A DNA stretch of 64,000 nt from an uncultured Oscillospiraceae bacterium (GCA_944387095.1 CALXDP010000006.1:1-64000), one strand, 5' to 3'; numbered from the stretch's first letter, positions 32,225 through 40,370 are shown. Translations and numbers: made by a program. Notes: a model not told the origin generated them from the letters alone.

Positions 32225-32698
32225 TCATCCTTTCCCCGCCGGCTCCTGTTCCTGCGGCCGCTCTTCCCGGACAAAGGAACCCAGGATACCGTTGACAAAG
32301 CCCACCACATCGGTATCCAGATACTTTTTGGCGATCTCCACCGCCTCGTTGATGGCCACCTTGTCGGGCACCTGGGGCAGATACAGAATCTCATACATGG
32401 CCACCCGCATGATGCAGGCGGCCACCCGGTCGATACGGGCCACCCGCCAGTCCTTGGCGTACTTTTCAATGCGGCTGTCCAGCTCGATCCGGCGCCGGGC
32501 CACCCCTTTCACCAGTTCCGCAATATAGCCGCGCTGCTCCTCATCCGGGAAGTCGCCGTACAGCGGCTCCTCCCTTTTGCGGCTCTCAAAGGCCTCCGGC
32601 GTCAGCTCCCGATCCAACAGTTCCTCCGCCTCCAGATTGGAGAAAGCCTGTTCAAAGGCCAAGTGCATAGCGATCTCACGGGCTATGGTCCTGGTCAT
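32225..32698 (-). CDS. nusB: Transcription antitermination factor NusB
   Basis: 157 residues, all-helical. TRTIAREIAMHLAFEQAF at the N-terminus, RIDRVAACIMRVAMYEIL and AINEAVEIAKKY near the C-terminus are family signatures. NusB binds boxA in rRNA leaders with NusE. AAAGGAAGG precedes ATG 32698; the upstream extension is non-coding. First gene of the long housekeeping operon. Confidence 0.95.
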   Translation of the reverse strand: MTRTIAREIAMHLAFEQAFSNLEAEELLDRELTPEAFESRKREEPLYGDFPDEEQRGYIAELVKGVARRRIELDSRIEKYAKDWRVARIDRVAACIMRVAMYEILYLPQVPDKVAINEAVEIAKKYLDTDVVGFVNGILGSFVREERPQEQEPAGKG

Positions 32699-32762
32699 GG
32701 TGCATCCTTCCTTTCCCGGCGGCGTGCGCCGGTCTGCTCGTTTCCCATTTGCATATACACTG

Positions 32763-32791
32763 ATTATACACGGGAGCCCCCTAAAAGGGAA
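32763..32791 (-). promoter_or_regulatory. Possible promoter before nusB
   Basis: A perfect TATAAT (32763-32768, minus strand), preceded by TG, lies about 65 bases before nusB. The -35 at 17-base spacing (TTCCCT) is weak. Confidence 0.4.
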
Positions 32792-32811
32792 GTGTTTTTT
32801 CCCGCCGGACA

Positions 32812-32846
32812 CAAAAACGGAGCCGGATCCCTTCAGACCCGGCTCC
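32812..32846 (-). terminator. Terminator after asp23
   Basis: Stem GGAGCCGG with CCGGCTCC, extended by partial pairing across the loop, followed by GTTTTTG on the minus strand. It lies 15 bases after the Asp23 stop. Confidence 0.75.
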
Positions 32847-32860
32847 CCTGCTCTCTGGCC

Positions 32861-33229
32861 CTATTTCTGAAACGTCACCCCGGCCACCGTCACGTTGACG
32901 CAGGACACCTGCAATCCGCTGGTGTTCTCCACCGCGCTGGCAATGGCGTCCTGCACGCCCCGGGCCACATCGGGCACCACATAGCCGTACTTCACCATCA
33001 GGGAAATGTCCACCGACACCCGGTCCTCCTCCACGGAGACCCGCACGCCTTTGGACAACACCTTCCGGTTGACCATGGCGGCCACATCGCTGCCCAGACC
33101 GGAGCCCAGAGTGCCCACACCCTCCACATCCAAAGCGGCGGCGCCGGCGATGGCGGCCAGAACCTCCTCGGAGATACTCACGCTGCCCAGTTCCTCTTCC
33201 CGGGAAATATACTCTCTGCTTTCGGCCAT
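32861..33229 (-). CDS. Asp23/Gls24-family envelope stress protein
   Basis: 122 residues. GSVSISEEVLAAIAGAAALDVEGV at the N-terminus, VSVEEDRVSVDISLMVKYGYVVPDVARGVQDAI in the middle and VTVAGVTF at the end are the standard Asp23 pattern. Family proteins associate with the membrane and cell envelope. It stands just upstream of nusB and after spoIIIAH in Clostridia; here a three-gene cassette on the other strand separates it from spoIIIAH. Confidence 0.93.
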   Translation of the reverse strand: MAESREYISREEELGSVSISEEVLAAIAGAAALDVEGVGTLGSGLGSDVAAMVNRKVLSKGVRVSVEEDRVSVDISLMVKYGYVVPDVARGVQDAIASAVENTSGLQVSCVNVTVAGVTFQK

Positions 33230-33389
33230 CTGACCTCACACTCCTTCCGGTTGCTTCGTGGAGTTATTATAGCACCCCGGCCAAAAAAATACAATGGCGA
33301 TTTTCCCTTCTTCCGCGGGTTCCTCCCTGGCTTTCCCCCGGCATCCCCCTGTTTCCCCCAGGCGCTTTCCAAAATTTCTCCCCATCCTC

Positions 33390-33426
33390 TTGACACATTT
33401 TATGTTTATCGTAAAACATTTTATGT
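33390..33426 (+). promoter_or_regulatory. Promoter and probable Xre operator
   Basis: TTGACA (33390-33395) is followed by an 18-base imperfect palindrome, ATGTTTATCG-TAAAACAT (33402-33419, 14 of 18 symmetric). The 11-mer ACATTTTATGT occurs on both sides (33395-33405 and 33416-33426), 21 bases apart, two helical turns. I infer autoregulation by the Xre protein encoded by the second gene. Confidence 0.6.
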
Positions 33427-33460
33427 AATTAAAAATATTTTTAGAAAGGGGTCTCTGCTT

Positions 33461-33940
33461 ATGCGGGAATTCAGCGGCAGCCATGATCTCCTCCGTATCC
33501 ACAGAGGGCTGGTCAAGAAGGCGATGGTCGTCCTCAGTGTCCTGAGCATCCTGGGCGTTTTGGCCGTGATGATCTTCCTCCCACAGCTCCTGGCGAATCT
33601 CCCGGCCCCCTCTGGCCTTTCGCCGGACGGCGCCCATCTGCTCTTTCTGCGTCTCAGCGCCCTCCCCCTTCTGATCCTGCTCTGCCTCTTCCTGTCCATC
33701 AGCCTCTCCCTCAACCGAAACTCCGTATTCACCGACCAAGTTGTGAAACGGCTCACCGGCATCCAGGTCTGCCTGCTGCTGGACCAGCTGCTCTACCTGT
33801 ATGCTGCCGTCCGCACCCACCTGCTGCTGGCCGTCGTCATCCTCCTGGGCTGCGTCATGCTCCTGGTGCTGGCCACCCTGTTCAAGGAGGTCATTCGGGA
33901 CGGGGGCGAGTACTACACCGACAGCAGCCTGTCCATATAA
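33461..33940 (+). CDS. DUF2975 membrane protein
   Basis: 159 residues with four transmembrane segments (about 20-40, 65-85, 100-118, 122-140), ending FKEVIRDGGEYYTDSSLSI-like. DUF2975 proteins are commonly encoded just before a small Xre regulator of the YozG type, as here. The ATG follows AGAAAGGGG. Function is not established. Longer upstream readings into asp23 antisense are rejected. Confidence 0.85.
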   Translation: MREFSGSHDLLRIHRGLVKKAMVVLSVLSILGVLAVMIFLPQLLANLPAPSGLSPDGAHLLFLRLSALPLLILLCLFLSISLSLNRNSVFTDQVVKRLTGIQVCLLLDQLLYLYAAVRTHLLLAVVILLGCVMLLVLATLFKEVIRDGGEYYTDSSLSI

Positions 33941-33953
33941 GGGGGCCCCCGCC

Positions 33954-34175
33954 ATGATTCTGATTCAACTGGACCTGATGATGGCCAGGCGGAAGATGAG
34001 CCTGACCGAGCTGTCCGAACAGGTGGGCATCTCCATGACCAACCTGTCCCTGCTGAAGAACGGGAAGGCCCGGGCCGTCCGCTTTACCACCCTGGACGCC
34101 CTGTGCCGCGCCCTGGACTGCCAGCCGGGGGATCTCATTCAATACCAGCCAGATGGAAGGGAAGGGGCGCTATGA
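33954..34175 (+). CDS. Small Xre/Cro-family transcriptional regulator
   Basis: 73 residues consisting almost only of a helix-turn-helix domain: LDLMMARRKMSLTELSEQVGISMTNLSLLKNGKA, then FTTLDALCRALDCQPGDLIQY. Such YozG-like regulators pair with DUF2975 membrane proteins. It should bind the palindrome at 33402-33419. Its stop overlaps the next start by four bases (ATGA). Confidence 0.92.
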   Translation: MILIQLDLMMARRKMSLTELSEQVGISMTNLSLLKNGKARAVRFTTLDALCRALDCQPGDLIQYQPDGREGAL

Positions 34176-34636
34176 AGCAAACCAAACAACGAAAGCGACC
34201 CAACAACGCGCTGCTTATCACCTGCATCATCCTGCTCATCCTCATCGCCGTCCCCGTCCTCTATTACTTTGGACGCCCCCTCATCATCACCGCAGAACGG
34301 GCCTACCGGATCAACTGGGGGATCGACCTGCCCTGTGGAATGGAGATGGAATATTTTGCCGACGACTCCAGTCTGGGAGACAGCGACCAGTATATCGTAT
34401 TCCGCTATGAGCGGGACGAGGCCGGCTTCACCGAGAATTTCTCCACCGGGGTTCTCACGCAGCGCATCTCTCGTCTTCAGCTCACTCTGGACATCCTAGA
34501 CATTGACCCCCAATATCAGCTGGACCTCACCCGGCCCTACCGCTGGGAGCTGCTCACGCAGGAGGACGGAAGCTGGCTCTATATCCTCTACGACGATACC
34601 GCTGGCAGGCTCTACCTGATTCAGAGCCTGCGGTAA
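34172..34636 (+). CDS. Hypothetical membrane-anchored protein of the DUF2975 cassette
   Basis: 154 residues: a basic N-terminus (KQTKQRKRPNN), one transmembrane helix (about 13-33), then an acidic extracytoplasmic domain of about 120 residues with no family I recognise. It is translationally coupled to the Xre gene by the ATGA overlap, so it belongs to the same regulatory unit. A topology with the domain outside the cell would fit a sensor or an envelope protein. Confidence 0.8.
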   Translation: MKQTKQRKRPNNALLITCIILLILIAVPVLYYFGRPLIITAERAYRINWGIDLPCGMEMEYFADDSSLGDSDQYIVFRYERDEAGFTENFSTGVLTQRISRLQLTLDILDIDPQYQLDLTRPYRWELLTQEDGSWLYILYDDTAGRLYLIQSLR

Positions 34637-34663
34637 CAGTCTGACCCATCAGGAAAAGCTGCA

Positions 34664-34697
34664 GCCCCATGCCCCGCCTTCCGGCGGGGCATGGGGC
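34664..34697. terminator. Bidirectional terminator between cassette and spoIIIAH
   Basis: A perfect 15-bp stem (GCCCCATGCCCCGCC, loop TTCC) between two converging genes. Neither side has a long T-run (GATTTATT on plus, TGCAGCTTTTCC on minus). Confidence 0.75.
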
Positions 34698-34716
34698 GAT
34701 TTATTCGGGCCACCCC

Positions 34717-35313
34717 TCAGGGGTCGGCCTCGATGATCTTGATCTGGTTGGCCTCCAGGCCGGTGGTCTCCATGACGATCTCCACAATTTTGGCCGTGTC
34801 GCTGTCTGTCAGGCCGTTCTCCGTGGCGGATACCACCACGCTGGCGCTGTCCTCGTTGAGGAAACACACGCACTCCCCGTAACCCTTGGCGATAATCAGG
34901 TTTTCTGCCTGGGCCTCGGACATGGTGTAGGTGGCCATGGCCTGGATAGAGGCGTTGGCCTCGTCAATGAGGGTCTGGTCCGCCGAGGCGTCTGCCGCCG
35001 CCTCCTGGAGCAGCTCCAGAGCGCTGTCCCGGGCCTGCTGCCGGTTGAGCCGGGCGGAGGCGAAGTAGCCGGTCTGGGCGGCCTCATCCCCGCCGGTCTC
35101 TCCCGTCTCCCCATTTTCCCCAGCTTCCCCGGTCTGTCCCGTCTGCCCTCCCTCTTCCTGCTGGCCATTGACCAGGCTGGTCTGGCCCAACATCTTGCCC
35201 GGGTCGTCTCCCGTCTCCTCCGACTGGTTGTTGTACGACCAGTTGAGGTAGACCGCCGCCCCCACGAACAGGACGATAGCCACCACCACCGCGTTGCGCT
35301 TCCATACGCTCAT
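34717..35313 (-). CDS. spoIIIAH: Stage III sporulation protein AH
   Basis: About 198 residues: an N-terminal transmembrane helix, a Gly/Glu/Thr-rich linker with GQTGQTGE-like repeats (about 50-80), and a C-terminal ring-building domain (ARLNRQQARDSALELLQEAA ... ANQIKIIEADP). SpoIIIAH in the mother-cell membrane meets SpoIIQ across the forespore space and forms part of the feeding-tube channel. ATG 35313 is nine bases after GGAGG; a GTG just before is an alternative. Last gene of the operon. Confidence 0.94.
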   Translation of the reverse strand: MSVWKRNAVVVAIVLFVGAAVYLNWSYNNQSEETGDDPGKMLGQTSLVNGQQEEGGQTGQTGEAGENGETGETGGDEAAQTGYFASARLNRQQARDSALELLQEAAADASADQTLIDEANASIQAMATYTMSEAQAENLIIAKGYGECVCFLNEDSASVVVSATENGLTDSDTAKIVEIVMETTGLEANQIKIIEADP

Positions 35314-35346
35314 CACTTTTGCCCTCCTACACTCAATTTCAGATTT

Positions 35347-35874
35347 TCAGGAACCCTTGCACACCGTGATCCGGTCCGTTCCCAGCCCCGTCAGGGCAGA
35401 TACCGCCTGGGTCAGCACCAGCCGCACTGCGGCGTCATCTCCCCCGGGGCACACCACCAGCGCCCCTTGGAAGGTGGGATAGCGCTGCTTGACCAGCACC
35501 GCCTCCTCCCCCGCGTCGGTGGAGATGACCACCGTCTCCTCCTGGATGGACAGTTCCCCATCCCGCTGCTCCTGGCTGCGGTCAGTGGCCAGTACCCGCT
35601 CCATACCGCTGTCCACCGTGAGGATCACCGACACCTCCCCCGCTCCGTCAATCCGGGATAGGGCCTGGGCCAACCGCTCCTCCAGTGCCTCCACGGAGAA
35701 GTCCTCCTCCGCCCCGGTCAGGCCGGTCTGCTGCGCCGCTGGCTGCCGCCCATCCCCCCCGGTGGGCCACAGCAGCAGAAGCAGCCCCGCCGCGGCCACG
35801 ATAAGCACGTACTTGTATTGCTTGAGAAACCCCAACACCTTCTCCATCTGGGGCAATTTCCATTGGAATTTCAT
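35347..35874 (-). CDS. spoIIIAG: Stage III sporulation protein AG
   Basis: 175 residues with one transmembrane helix (about 22-38) and a ring-building domain: LEERLAQALSRIDGAGEVSVILTVDSG, then ALVVCPGGDDAAVRLVLTQAVSALTGLG. It forms the large ring of the SpoIIIA-SpoIIQ channel. Its start overlaps spoIIIAF by four bases. Confidence 0.94.
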   Translation of the reverse strand: MKFQWKLPQMEKVLGFLKQYKYVLIVAAAGLLLLLWPTGGDGRQPAAQQTGLTGAEEDFSVEALEERLAQALSRIDGAGEVSVILTVDSGMERVLATDRSQEQRDGELSIQEETVVISTDAGEEAVLVKQRYPTFQGALVVCPGGDDAAVRLVLTQAVSALTGLGTDRITVCKGS

Positions 35875-36362
35875 GCTTGTGTCCTCTCAAATGACTGCCG
35901 CTCCGGGGGGATACCCAGATCCTCCTCCAGCATCTCCTCCAGCCCTTCCCGCTGCTCCTGGGTCCAGGTTCCCCGAAACCGCGCTTCATGGGGATAGGGC
36001 GCGCCGTCCTGGTCATACCGGTACTTCACCTCCACCTGGCAGGAAACCCCCAGCGCTTCCGCCTTGTCCAAAATATATGCGGCGGTCTGCCGCTCTATGA
36101 TGGATTGGTACAGCAAATTGTTCTCCTCCTCCAGCGCGTCCGTATAGTCCCCCATGGTAACCTGGTAATCCTCCGCCAGCCGGGACAGGGTCACCTCATC
36201 CAGCTTTAGCAGGGGGCTGACCGTGGCCAGCAGCAGCGCCAGGGCACCGGCCAGTCTGCAAATCCGTTTTGGCCCTCCTTCCGGGGCCAGGCTCTGGGCC
36301 AGCGCCGCAGCCATAGCCGCACAGGCCATGCCCAAAAGCCACTGCCGTATCAGCTCCGTCAT
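35871..36362 (-). CDS. spoIIIAF: Stage III sporulation protein AF
   Basis: 163 residues: two transmembrane helices at the N-terminus (about 5-22 and 35-50) and a soluble domain resembling ring-building motifs. The start at 36362 overlaps the spoIIIAE stop. A longer upstream reading lies within spoIIIAE. Confidence 0.9.
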   Translation of the reverse strand: MTELIRQWLLGMACAAMAAALAQSLAPEGGPKRICRLAGALALLLATVSPLLKLDEVTLSRLAEDYQVTMGDYTDALEEENNLLYQSIIERQTAAYILDKAEALGVSCQVEVKYRYDQDGAPYPHEARFRGTWTQEQREGLEEMLEEDLGIPPERQSFERTQA

Positions 36363-37459
36363 GCTGCTGCCACCGAGACCGAGGAAACCAGGGCGATGAG
36401 CAGCAGCAGACAGCAGGCCCCCGTCATACCCAGAAGCAGTCCAAAGGCCCCGCCGATCTGATCCACCAGAGAACACAGCGGGCCGGTGCCCACCGTGGCG
36501 GACAGGGCCGCCGCCACCTTGTACAGCAGATAGTGTACCGCCATTTGCAGCAGGGGCAGCAGGCAGATGGCCAGAATGGTCAGCATACCAAATACCCCCA
36601 CCGTCCCCTTCAGCACCCCCGCCGAGGCCAGGATGGTCTCGGCCGCGTCGGACAGAATGCCCCCCACCACCGGGATAGCCCCGGAAATGGCAAATTTTGT
36701 GGCCTTTACCGTCATGGCGTCGGCAGAGCCCGCCACCACCCCGCTCACCGTCAGGTATCCCACAAAGGCCAGCATCACTGTGGTGAGAATGGTTGTAACC
36801 GCCCACTTGAACAGCCCCGCCACCCGCTTAAGCCCTTCGTTGCCCAGGGCTGCGTTGGCCACGCAAGCGGCAATGTAGCCGTACAGCAGGGGGATGAGCA
36901 AACTGTTGATGAGGTTAACCAGCCCATTGCTGAACAGCACCGCCGCCATCTGCCGCACCGTGGCTCCTGTCACCGCCCCGGTGGCCGCCGTCACCGCCGC
37001 CACCGCGGGCAGTAGCACATTGGCAAAGGAGGTCATATTGCCGATGGCCTCCCGCCCCAGGCCCAGCAAGGAGTTGACGTCGGCCACCGCCACCGCCGTC
37101 ACTGCCAGCGTGCCCGCCAGAGCCACCGCCGGAATCCCCTGCCGGCCCAGGCCGCTTGGCAGGCTGTCTGCCGCCCCACACAACAGCAGGATCAGGAGAA
37201 TCAGTACGCCTGAGCGCACCGCCCGGCGCACCACACCACCAATCTCCTGGCTGCCGGTGTCCAAAATCTGCTCCAGCCCTTCCTCCAGGCCCGTCCCATA
37301 GTCGATCTCCCCTCCGCTCTCCCCAGCAGCCCGCTCCAGCTCGTCCACATCCAGGGCCTCTTCTTGAGAGGACAAAATCTCCTCCTGATCGGCCGCCTGG
37401 GCGGGCAGCACCAGCGCCCACACCAGCAACGGCGTCACGGCCAGAACCTTCCATCTCAT
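36359..37459 (-). CDS. spoIIIAE: Stage III sporulation protein AE
   Basis: About 366 residues: a signal peptide (LVLPAQAA), an acidic stretch, then about eight transmembrane helices (for example SGVLILLILLLCGAAD and LLGMTGACCLLLLIALV). The largest membrane component of the SpoIIIA export machine. ATG 37459 with GAGG seven bases upstream is preferred to a GTG two codons earlier. Confidence 0.94.
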   Translation of the reverse strand: MRWKVLAVTPLLVWALVLPAQAADQEEILSSQEEALDVDELERAAGESGGEIDYGTGLEEGLEQILDTGSQEIGGVVRRAVRSGVLILLILLLCGAADSLPSGLGRQGIPAVALAGTLAVTAVAVADVNSLLGLGREAIGNMTSFANVLLPAVAAVTAATGAVTGATVRQMAAVLFSNGLVNLINSLLIPLLYGYIAACVANAALGNEGLKRVAGLFKWAVTTILTTVMLAFVGYLTVSGVVAGSADAMTVKATKFAISGAIPVVGGILSDAAETILASAGVLKGTVGVFGMLTILAICLLPLLQMAVHYLLYKVAAALSATVGTGPLCSLVDQIGGAFGLLLGMTGACCLLLLIALVSSVSVAAA

Positions 37460-37473
37460 GTACACACCTCATT

Positions 37474-37860
37474 TCACAGCAGCTGGGTGAGCAGATCCAC
37501 CACCGCGCCCATCAGCGGCAGCACCGCCGCCAAAGCAAGCGCCGTCCCCGCCAGCTCCACCACCCCGGCCAGAGCCCCCTCCTGGGCGTCCTTACAGAAA
37601 TCCGAAGCCAGCCGGGTGACCACCCCGATGCCCACCGCCTTCATCATGGGAGTGAGCACCTGAGGGGACAGCCCACCCAGATCCGCCAGCCGCTCCAGAA
37701 GCTCCACCGCCGCCGCCAGCGCCCCGGAGCAGTACAGCAGGATCAGCACCCCCGCACACACCGCCAGCAGGATGGCCAGCTCGGGCACCTGCCTGCGCAC
37801 CGCCAGGGCGCACACCGCCGCCAGAATGGCCGCGGCCGCCACCTTTACCACGTCGCTCAT
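37474..37860 (-). CDS. spoIIIAD: Stage III sporulation protein AD
   Basis: 128 residues, several membrane helices and LSPQVLTPMMKAVGIGVVTRLASDFCKDAQEG, the family signature. Small membrane partner of SpoIIIAE. Overlaps spoIIIAC by four bases. Confidence 0.94.
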   Translation of the reverse strand: MSDVVKVAAAAILAAVCALAVRRQVPELAILLAVCAGVLILLYCSGALAAAVELLERLADLGGLSPQVLTPMMKAVGIGVVTRLASDFCKDAQEGALAGVVELAGTALALAAVLPLMGAVVDLLTQLL

Positions 37861-38051
37861 AGGTCAAACAGATTCTCCACCAGATCAAACAGGCTGCTGA
37901 TCTCCCGCACCACGATCATCAGCACCACCACCAGCGCCACCAGGGTGGTCATGGTAGCCATCTCGTCCCGGCCCGACCGGGTCAGCACTTGGTTGAGTAC
38001 CGACACCAGAATTCCCACAGCCGCGATTTTGAAGATCAGATCCACATCCAT
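37857..38051 (-). CDS. spoIIIAC: Stage III sporulation protein AC
   Basis: 64 residues, two membrane helices, with the conserved IFKIAAVGILVSVLNQVL and SGRDEMATMTTL. SpoIIIAC and AD are related small membrane subunits of the channel complex. Confidence 0.95.
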   Translation of the reverse strand: MDVDLIFKIAAVGILVSVLNQVLTRSGRDEMATMTTLVALVVVLMIVVREISSLFDLVENLFDL

Positions 38052-38062
38052 ATGCGCCCCTC

Positions 38063-38575
38063 CTAGATCAGAAGTATCATCAGCAGGGCGCCGGCCGCCA
38101 CGCCCAGTGTCCCGTATACACGGCCCAGCCGCTGGCGCTGCCGCTGGGCCTGAACCCGCTGTTCCTCCAGCCTTCCCGCCGCCAACTCCAAAGCCTGGCG
38201 CTGGCTGTCCGCATCATAGCGGCCCAGCACACCGCCCAGCTGCTCCAGCAGCAGCCGGTCCGTCTCCTCCAGCCGCAGGCCGCTGGCCTCCTCCCCCTGG
38301 AGCCAAACCTGACGGAAGGGCCGGCCATTGAGGTGATCCGCCCCCTGGGCGCATAGGTGGAAAAACTGCGCAGCGTGGCCGCTGGTGCCCTGAGCCGCCC
38401 GCTCCAGCAGCTCGGGCAAGGGGGCCATCCGCCAACTCAGCTCCCGCTGCATCACCTCCAGACCGGCCACCAGCTCCCGCAGATCCCGCACCCGGCCCTC
38501 CAAGTGGCCCACCGCCCCAAACCCCAGGGCGGAGGAACCCCCTGCCAGCAGCACCGCACCTACAATCCGAATCAT
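38063..38575 (-). CDS. spoIIIAB: Stage III sporulation protein AB
   Basis: 170 residues with a hydrophobic helix at each end and a helical middle (RDLRELVAGLEVMQRELSWRMAPLPELL), resembling type II/IV secretion GspF-like scaffolds, as known for this family. Start overlaps the spoIIIAA stop. Confidence 0.93.
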   Translation of the reverse strand: MIRIVGAVLLAGGSSALGFGAVGHLEGRVRDLRELVAGLEVMQRELSWRMAPLPELLERAAQGTSGHAAQFFHLCAQGADHLNGRPFRQVWLQGEEASGLRLEETDRLLLEQLGGVLGRYDADSQRQALELAAGRLEEQRVQAQRQRQRLGRVYGTLGVAAGALLMILLI

Positions 38576-39525
38576 TCCAGCACCTCCACCCGGGCACAGC
38601 GGGTTGTCCCACGCCGCTCCAACACCACCGCCCGGCGGAACACGCCAACATCCATCAGGGAGCGGTATACCGGCCTGCGGCGCAGATCGGCTACACTGCC
38701 CCCATGGGCGGTGGCCAACAGGGCCACTCCGCACCCCGCCGCCTCTTCCATGGCCTTGACGTCTACCGGGTGGGTGATCTCATCGGCGGCCAGCACCTGG
38801 GGGTTCATCCCCCGCAACAGGATGGTCAGCCCCTGAGCTTTCCGGCAGCCGTCCAGCACGTCAGTGTGCCGTCCCACGTCAAACTGAGGCACACCCTGCC
38901 ACAGGGCGGCCACCTCCCCCCGCTCGTCCGCCACTCCAACCCGAAGGGGCGGACCGCCCACGCCGTCGGAAAGGCGGCGCACCAGCTCCCGCAACAGGGT
39001 GGTCTTACCCGCCCCCGGAGGCGCTAAAATCAGTGTACTGAGTATGCCGTCCTCCGTCCGCAGCTGACCCAGCAACTCCCCGGCCTGTCCCTCCGCCGGG
39101 CAGGCCACCCGTAGGGCCAGCGACGTGAGATAACGCAGGGTGGTGATCTCTTCCCCATGGCGGGCCACCGTGCCGCACAGCCCAATTCGGTGGCCGCCCC
39201 GGAGGGTGACATAGCCGTTTTTCACCTGGTCCAGCACCGTGTGGGCGGAGGCCTGGCTGGCGTTTTCCAGCACTGTGCGCAGATCCTGGGCGGTCACCGG
39301 GGGACTGGCCGTCTCCCGCTCCGTGTTCCCCAGGTTCACCGTCATCGGAAAGCCCAGCCGCAGCCGCAGCTCCTCCGCCGTTCCCAGCTCATCCTGGGAA
39401 ATCTCCCACAGCGCCCGGGCAAATGGCTCCGGCAATACCCCGGCAGCCTGGCTCAGCGCCGCCAGCCGCCCGCGCCCTGGCGGCGCCCCGTCTCCTCTGG
39501 TCCTCTCCGTTACCGCGTCTTGCAT
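38572..39525 (-). CDS. spoIIIAA: Stage III sporulation protein AA (ATPase)
   Basis: About 317 residues. A secretion-type ATPase with Walker A APPGAGKTT (168-176), VADERGEVAA and ILLRGMNPQVLAADEITHP as the Walker B region. It powers the mother-cell SpoIIIA complex. ATG 39525 follows GGAGGAG; earlier in-frame codons have no homology. First gene of the eight-gene operon, behind a sigma-E-like promoter. Confidence 0.95.
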   Translation of the reverse strand: MQDAVTERTRGDGAPPGRGRLAALSQAAGVLPEPFARALWEISQDELGTAEELRLRLGFPMTVNLGNTERETASPPVTAQDLRTVLENASQASAHTVLDQVKNGYVTLRGGHRIGLCGTVARHGEEITTLRYLTSLALRVACPAEGQAGELLGQLRTEDGILSTLILAPPGAGKTTLLRELVRRLSDGVGGPPLRVGVADERGEVAALWQGVPQFDVGRHTDVLDGCRKAQGLTILLRGMNPQVLAADEITHPVDVKAMEEAAGCGVALLATAHGGSVADLRRRPVYRSLMDVGVFRRAVVLERRGTTRCARVEVLE

Positions 39526-39619
39526 GTTATCTCCTCCGGCCAGACGGCCTCTGTACAAATTGGTTTGGGCCAGGCTCCCGCCCGCTCCTCCCACCGGGCC
39601 TGTCCCTCATGACGTCACC

Positions 39620-39648
39620 ATTCTATGAGGGCGTGTCCCAGAATATTC
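39620..39648 (-). promoter_or_regulatory. Sigma-E-type sporulation promoter of spoIIIA
   Basis: On the minus strand: GAATA (39644-39648), 16-base spacer, CATAGAAT (39620-39627). This matches the known ATA-N16-18-CATA consensus of mother-cell sigma-E, which controls spoIIIA in Bacillus. It lies about 95 bases before spoIIIAA. The rest of 39649-39900 shows no gene. Confidence 0.7.
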
Positions 39649-39903
39649 CGGCTTATCCCCAATCTTATATTTTCCGGGCTGTCTGCTCCGCTCCCCCGCG
39701 CTGCCCACAGGCAGAAAAAGGAAGGGGACGGGCCATCTGCGCCTGGAGACCGCCCAGCAGCACCTCGATGCCGGCACCCCTTCCCCCGTGACAGAGACCG
39801 TCCAAACCCTGCCAGCTTGGGCCAGAAATGCCGCCAGCCAGAAATTTGGCTGTCCTTCCAGGTGGCACAGGGAATCTTTCCATATCCTGGCGTCTTCCCC
39901 GCC

Positions 39904-39958
39904 TTGACAGAATGGGGAAATGGTCTATAATGAAACATACAGATACCCCGTATGGTAT
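39904..39958 (+). promoter_or_regulatory. csoR promoter with CsoR-type operator
   Basis: TTGACA (39904-39909), 16-base spacer, TATAAT (39926-39931), then ATACC-N6-GGTAT (39943-39958). The same arms occur at the ATPase promoter. The palindrome lies in the early transcribed region, where a bound repressor would block initiation. Confidence 0.75.
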
Positions 39959-39971
39959 GGGAGGTCACAGT

Positions 39972-40244
39972 ATGAGACAATGCATGGACGCGGAAAACCT
40001 TCACCGACGGCTGAGAAAGATTATCGGTCAGGTGCAGGCCATTGACCGAATGGTGGACGAGGATGTCCCCTGCGAAGACATGTTGCTACAGATCAACGCC
40101 GCCAAGGCCGCCCTCCACAAAGCGGGCCAGGTGGTGCTGGAAGGACACATCCGCCACTGTGTCCGGGATGGGATTGAGCATGGAGATGCGGAAAAGACCA
40201 TTGAGAGCTTCACCAAGGCGATGGATCGGTTCGCCAATATATGA
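39972..40244 (+). CDS. csoR: CsoR-family metal-sensing repressor
   Basis: 90 residues, all-helical DUF156 fold: LHRRLRKIIGQVQAIDRMV at the N-terminus, Cys34, then His59-x3-Cys63. This Cys/HxxxC set is the Cu(I) ligand pattern of CsoR. Metal binding releases it from DNA. ATG 39972 has GGGAGG upstream; longer readings begin inside the promoter. It is followed by its own terminator and then a P1B ATPase with the same operator. Confidence 0.9.
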   Translation: MRQCMDAENLHRRLRKIIGQVQAIDRMVDEDVPCEDMLLQINAAKAALHKAGQVVLEGHIRHCVRDGIEHGDAEKTIESFTKAMDRFANI

Positions 40245-40250
40245 TCTAAT

Positions 40251-40278
40251 CCGGGGGCCAATGCCCCCGGACCTTTTT
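40251..40278 (+). terminator. Terminator after csoR
   Basis: Stem CCGGGGGC, loop CAAT, GCCCCCGG, followed by ACCTTTTT. It separates csoR from the ATPase promoter. Confidence 0.85.
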
Positions 40279-40319
40279 GCACTGTTTCTGCCTGGTTTGT
40301 TTTCCTCTTCCCCCCGGCC

Positions 40320-40370
40320 TTGACAGAGCTCCTTCTCTCCTCTATAATATACCTATACCCCCATAGGTAT
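40320..40370 (+). promoter_or_regulatory. ATPase promoter with CsoR-type operator
   Basis: TTGACA (40320-40325), 17-base spacer, TATAAT (40343-40348), followed at once by a 22-base palindrome with arms ATACCTAT and ATAGGTAT around six bases (40349-40370). It shares the ATACC-N-GGTAT layout with the csoR promoter. Confidence 0.8.
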
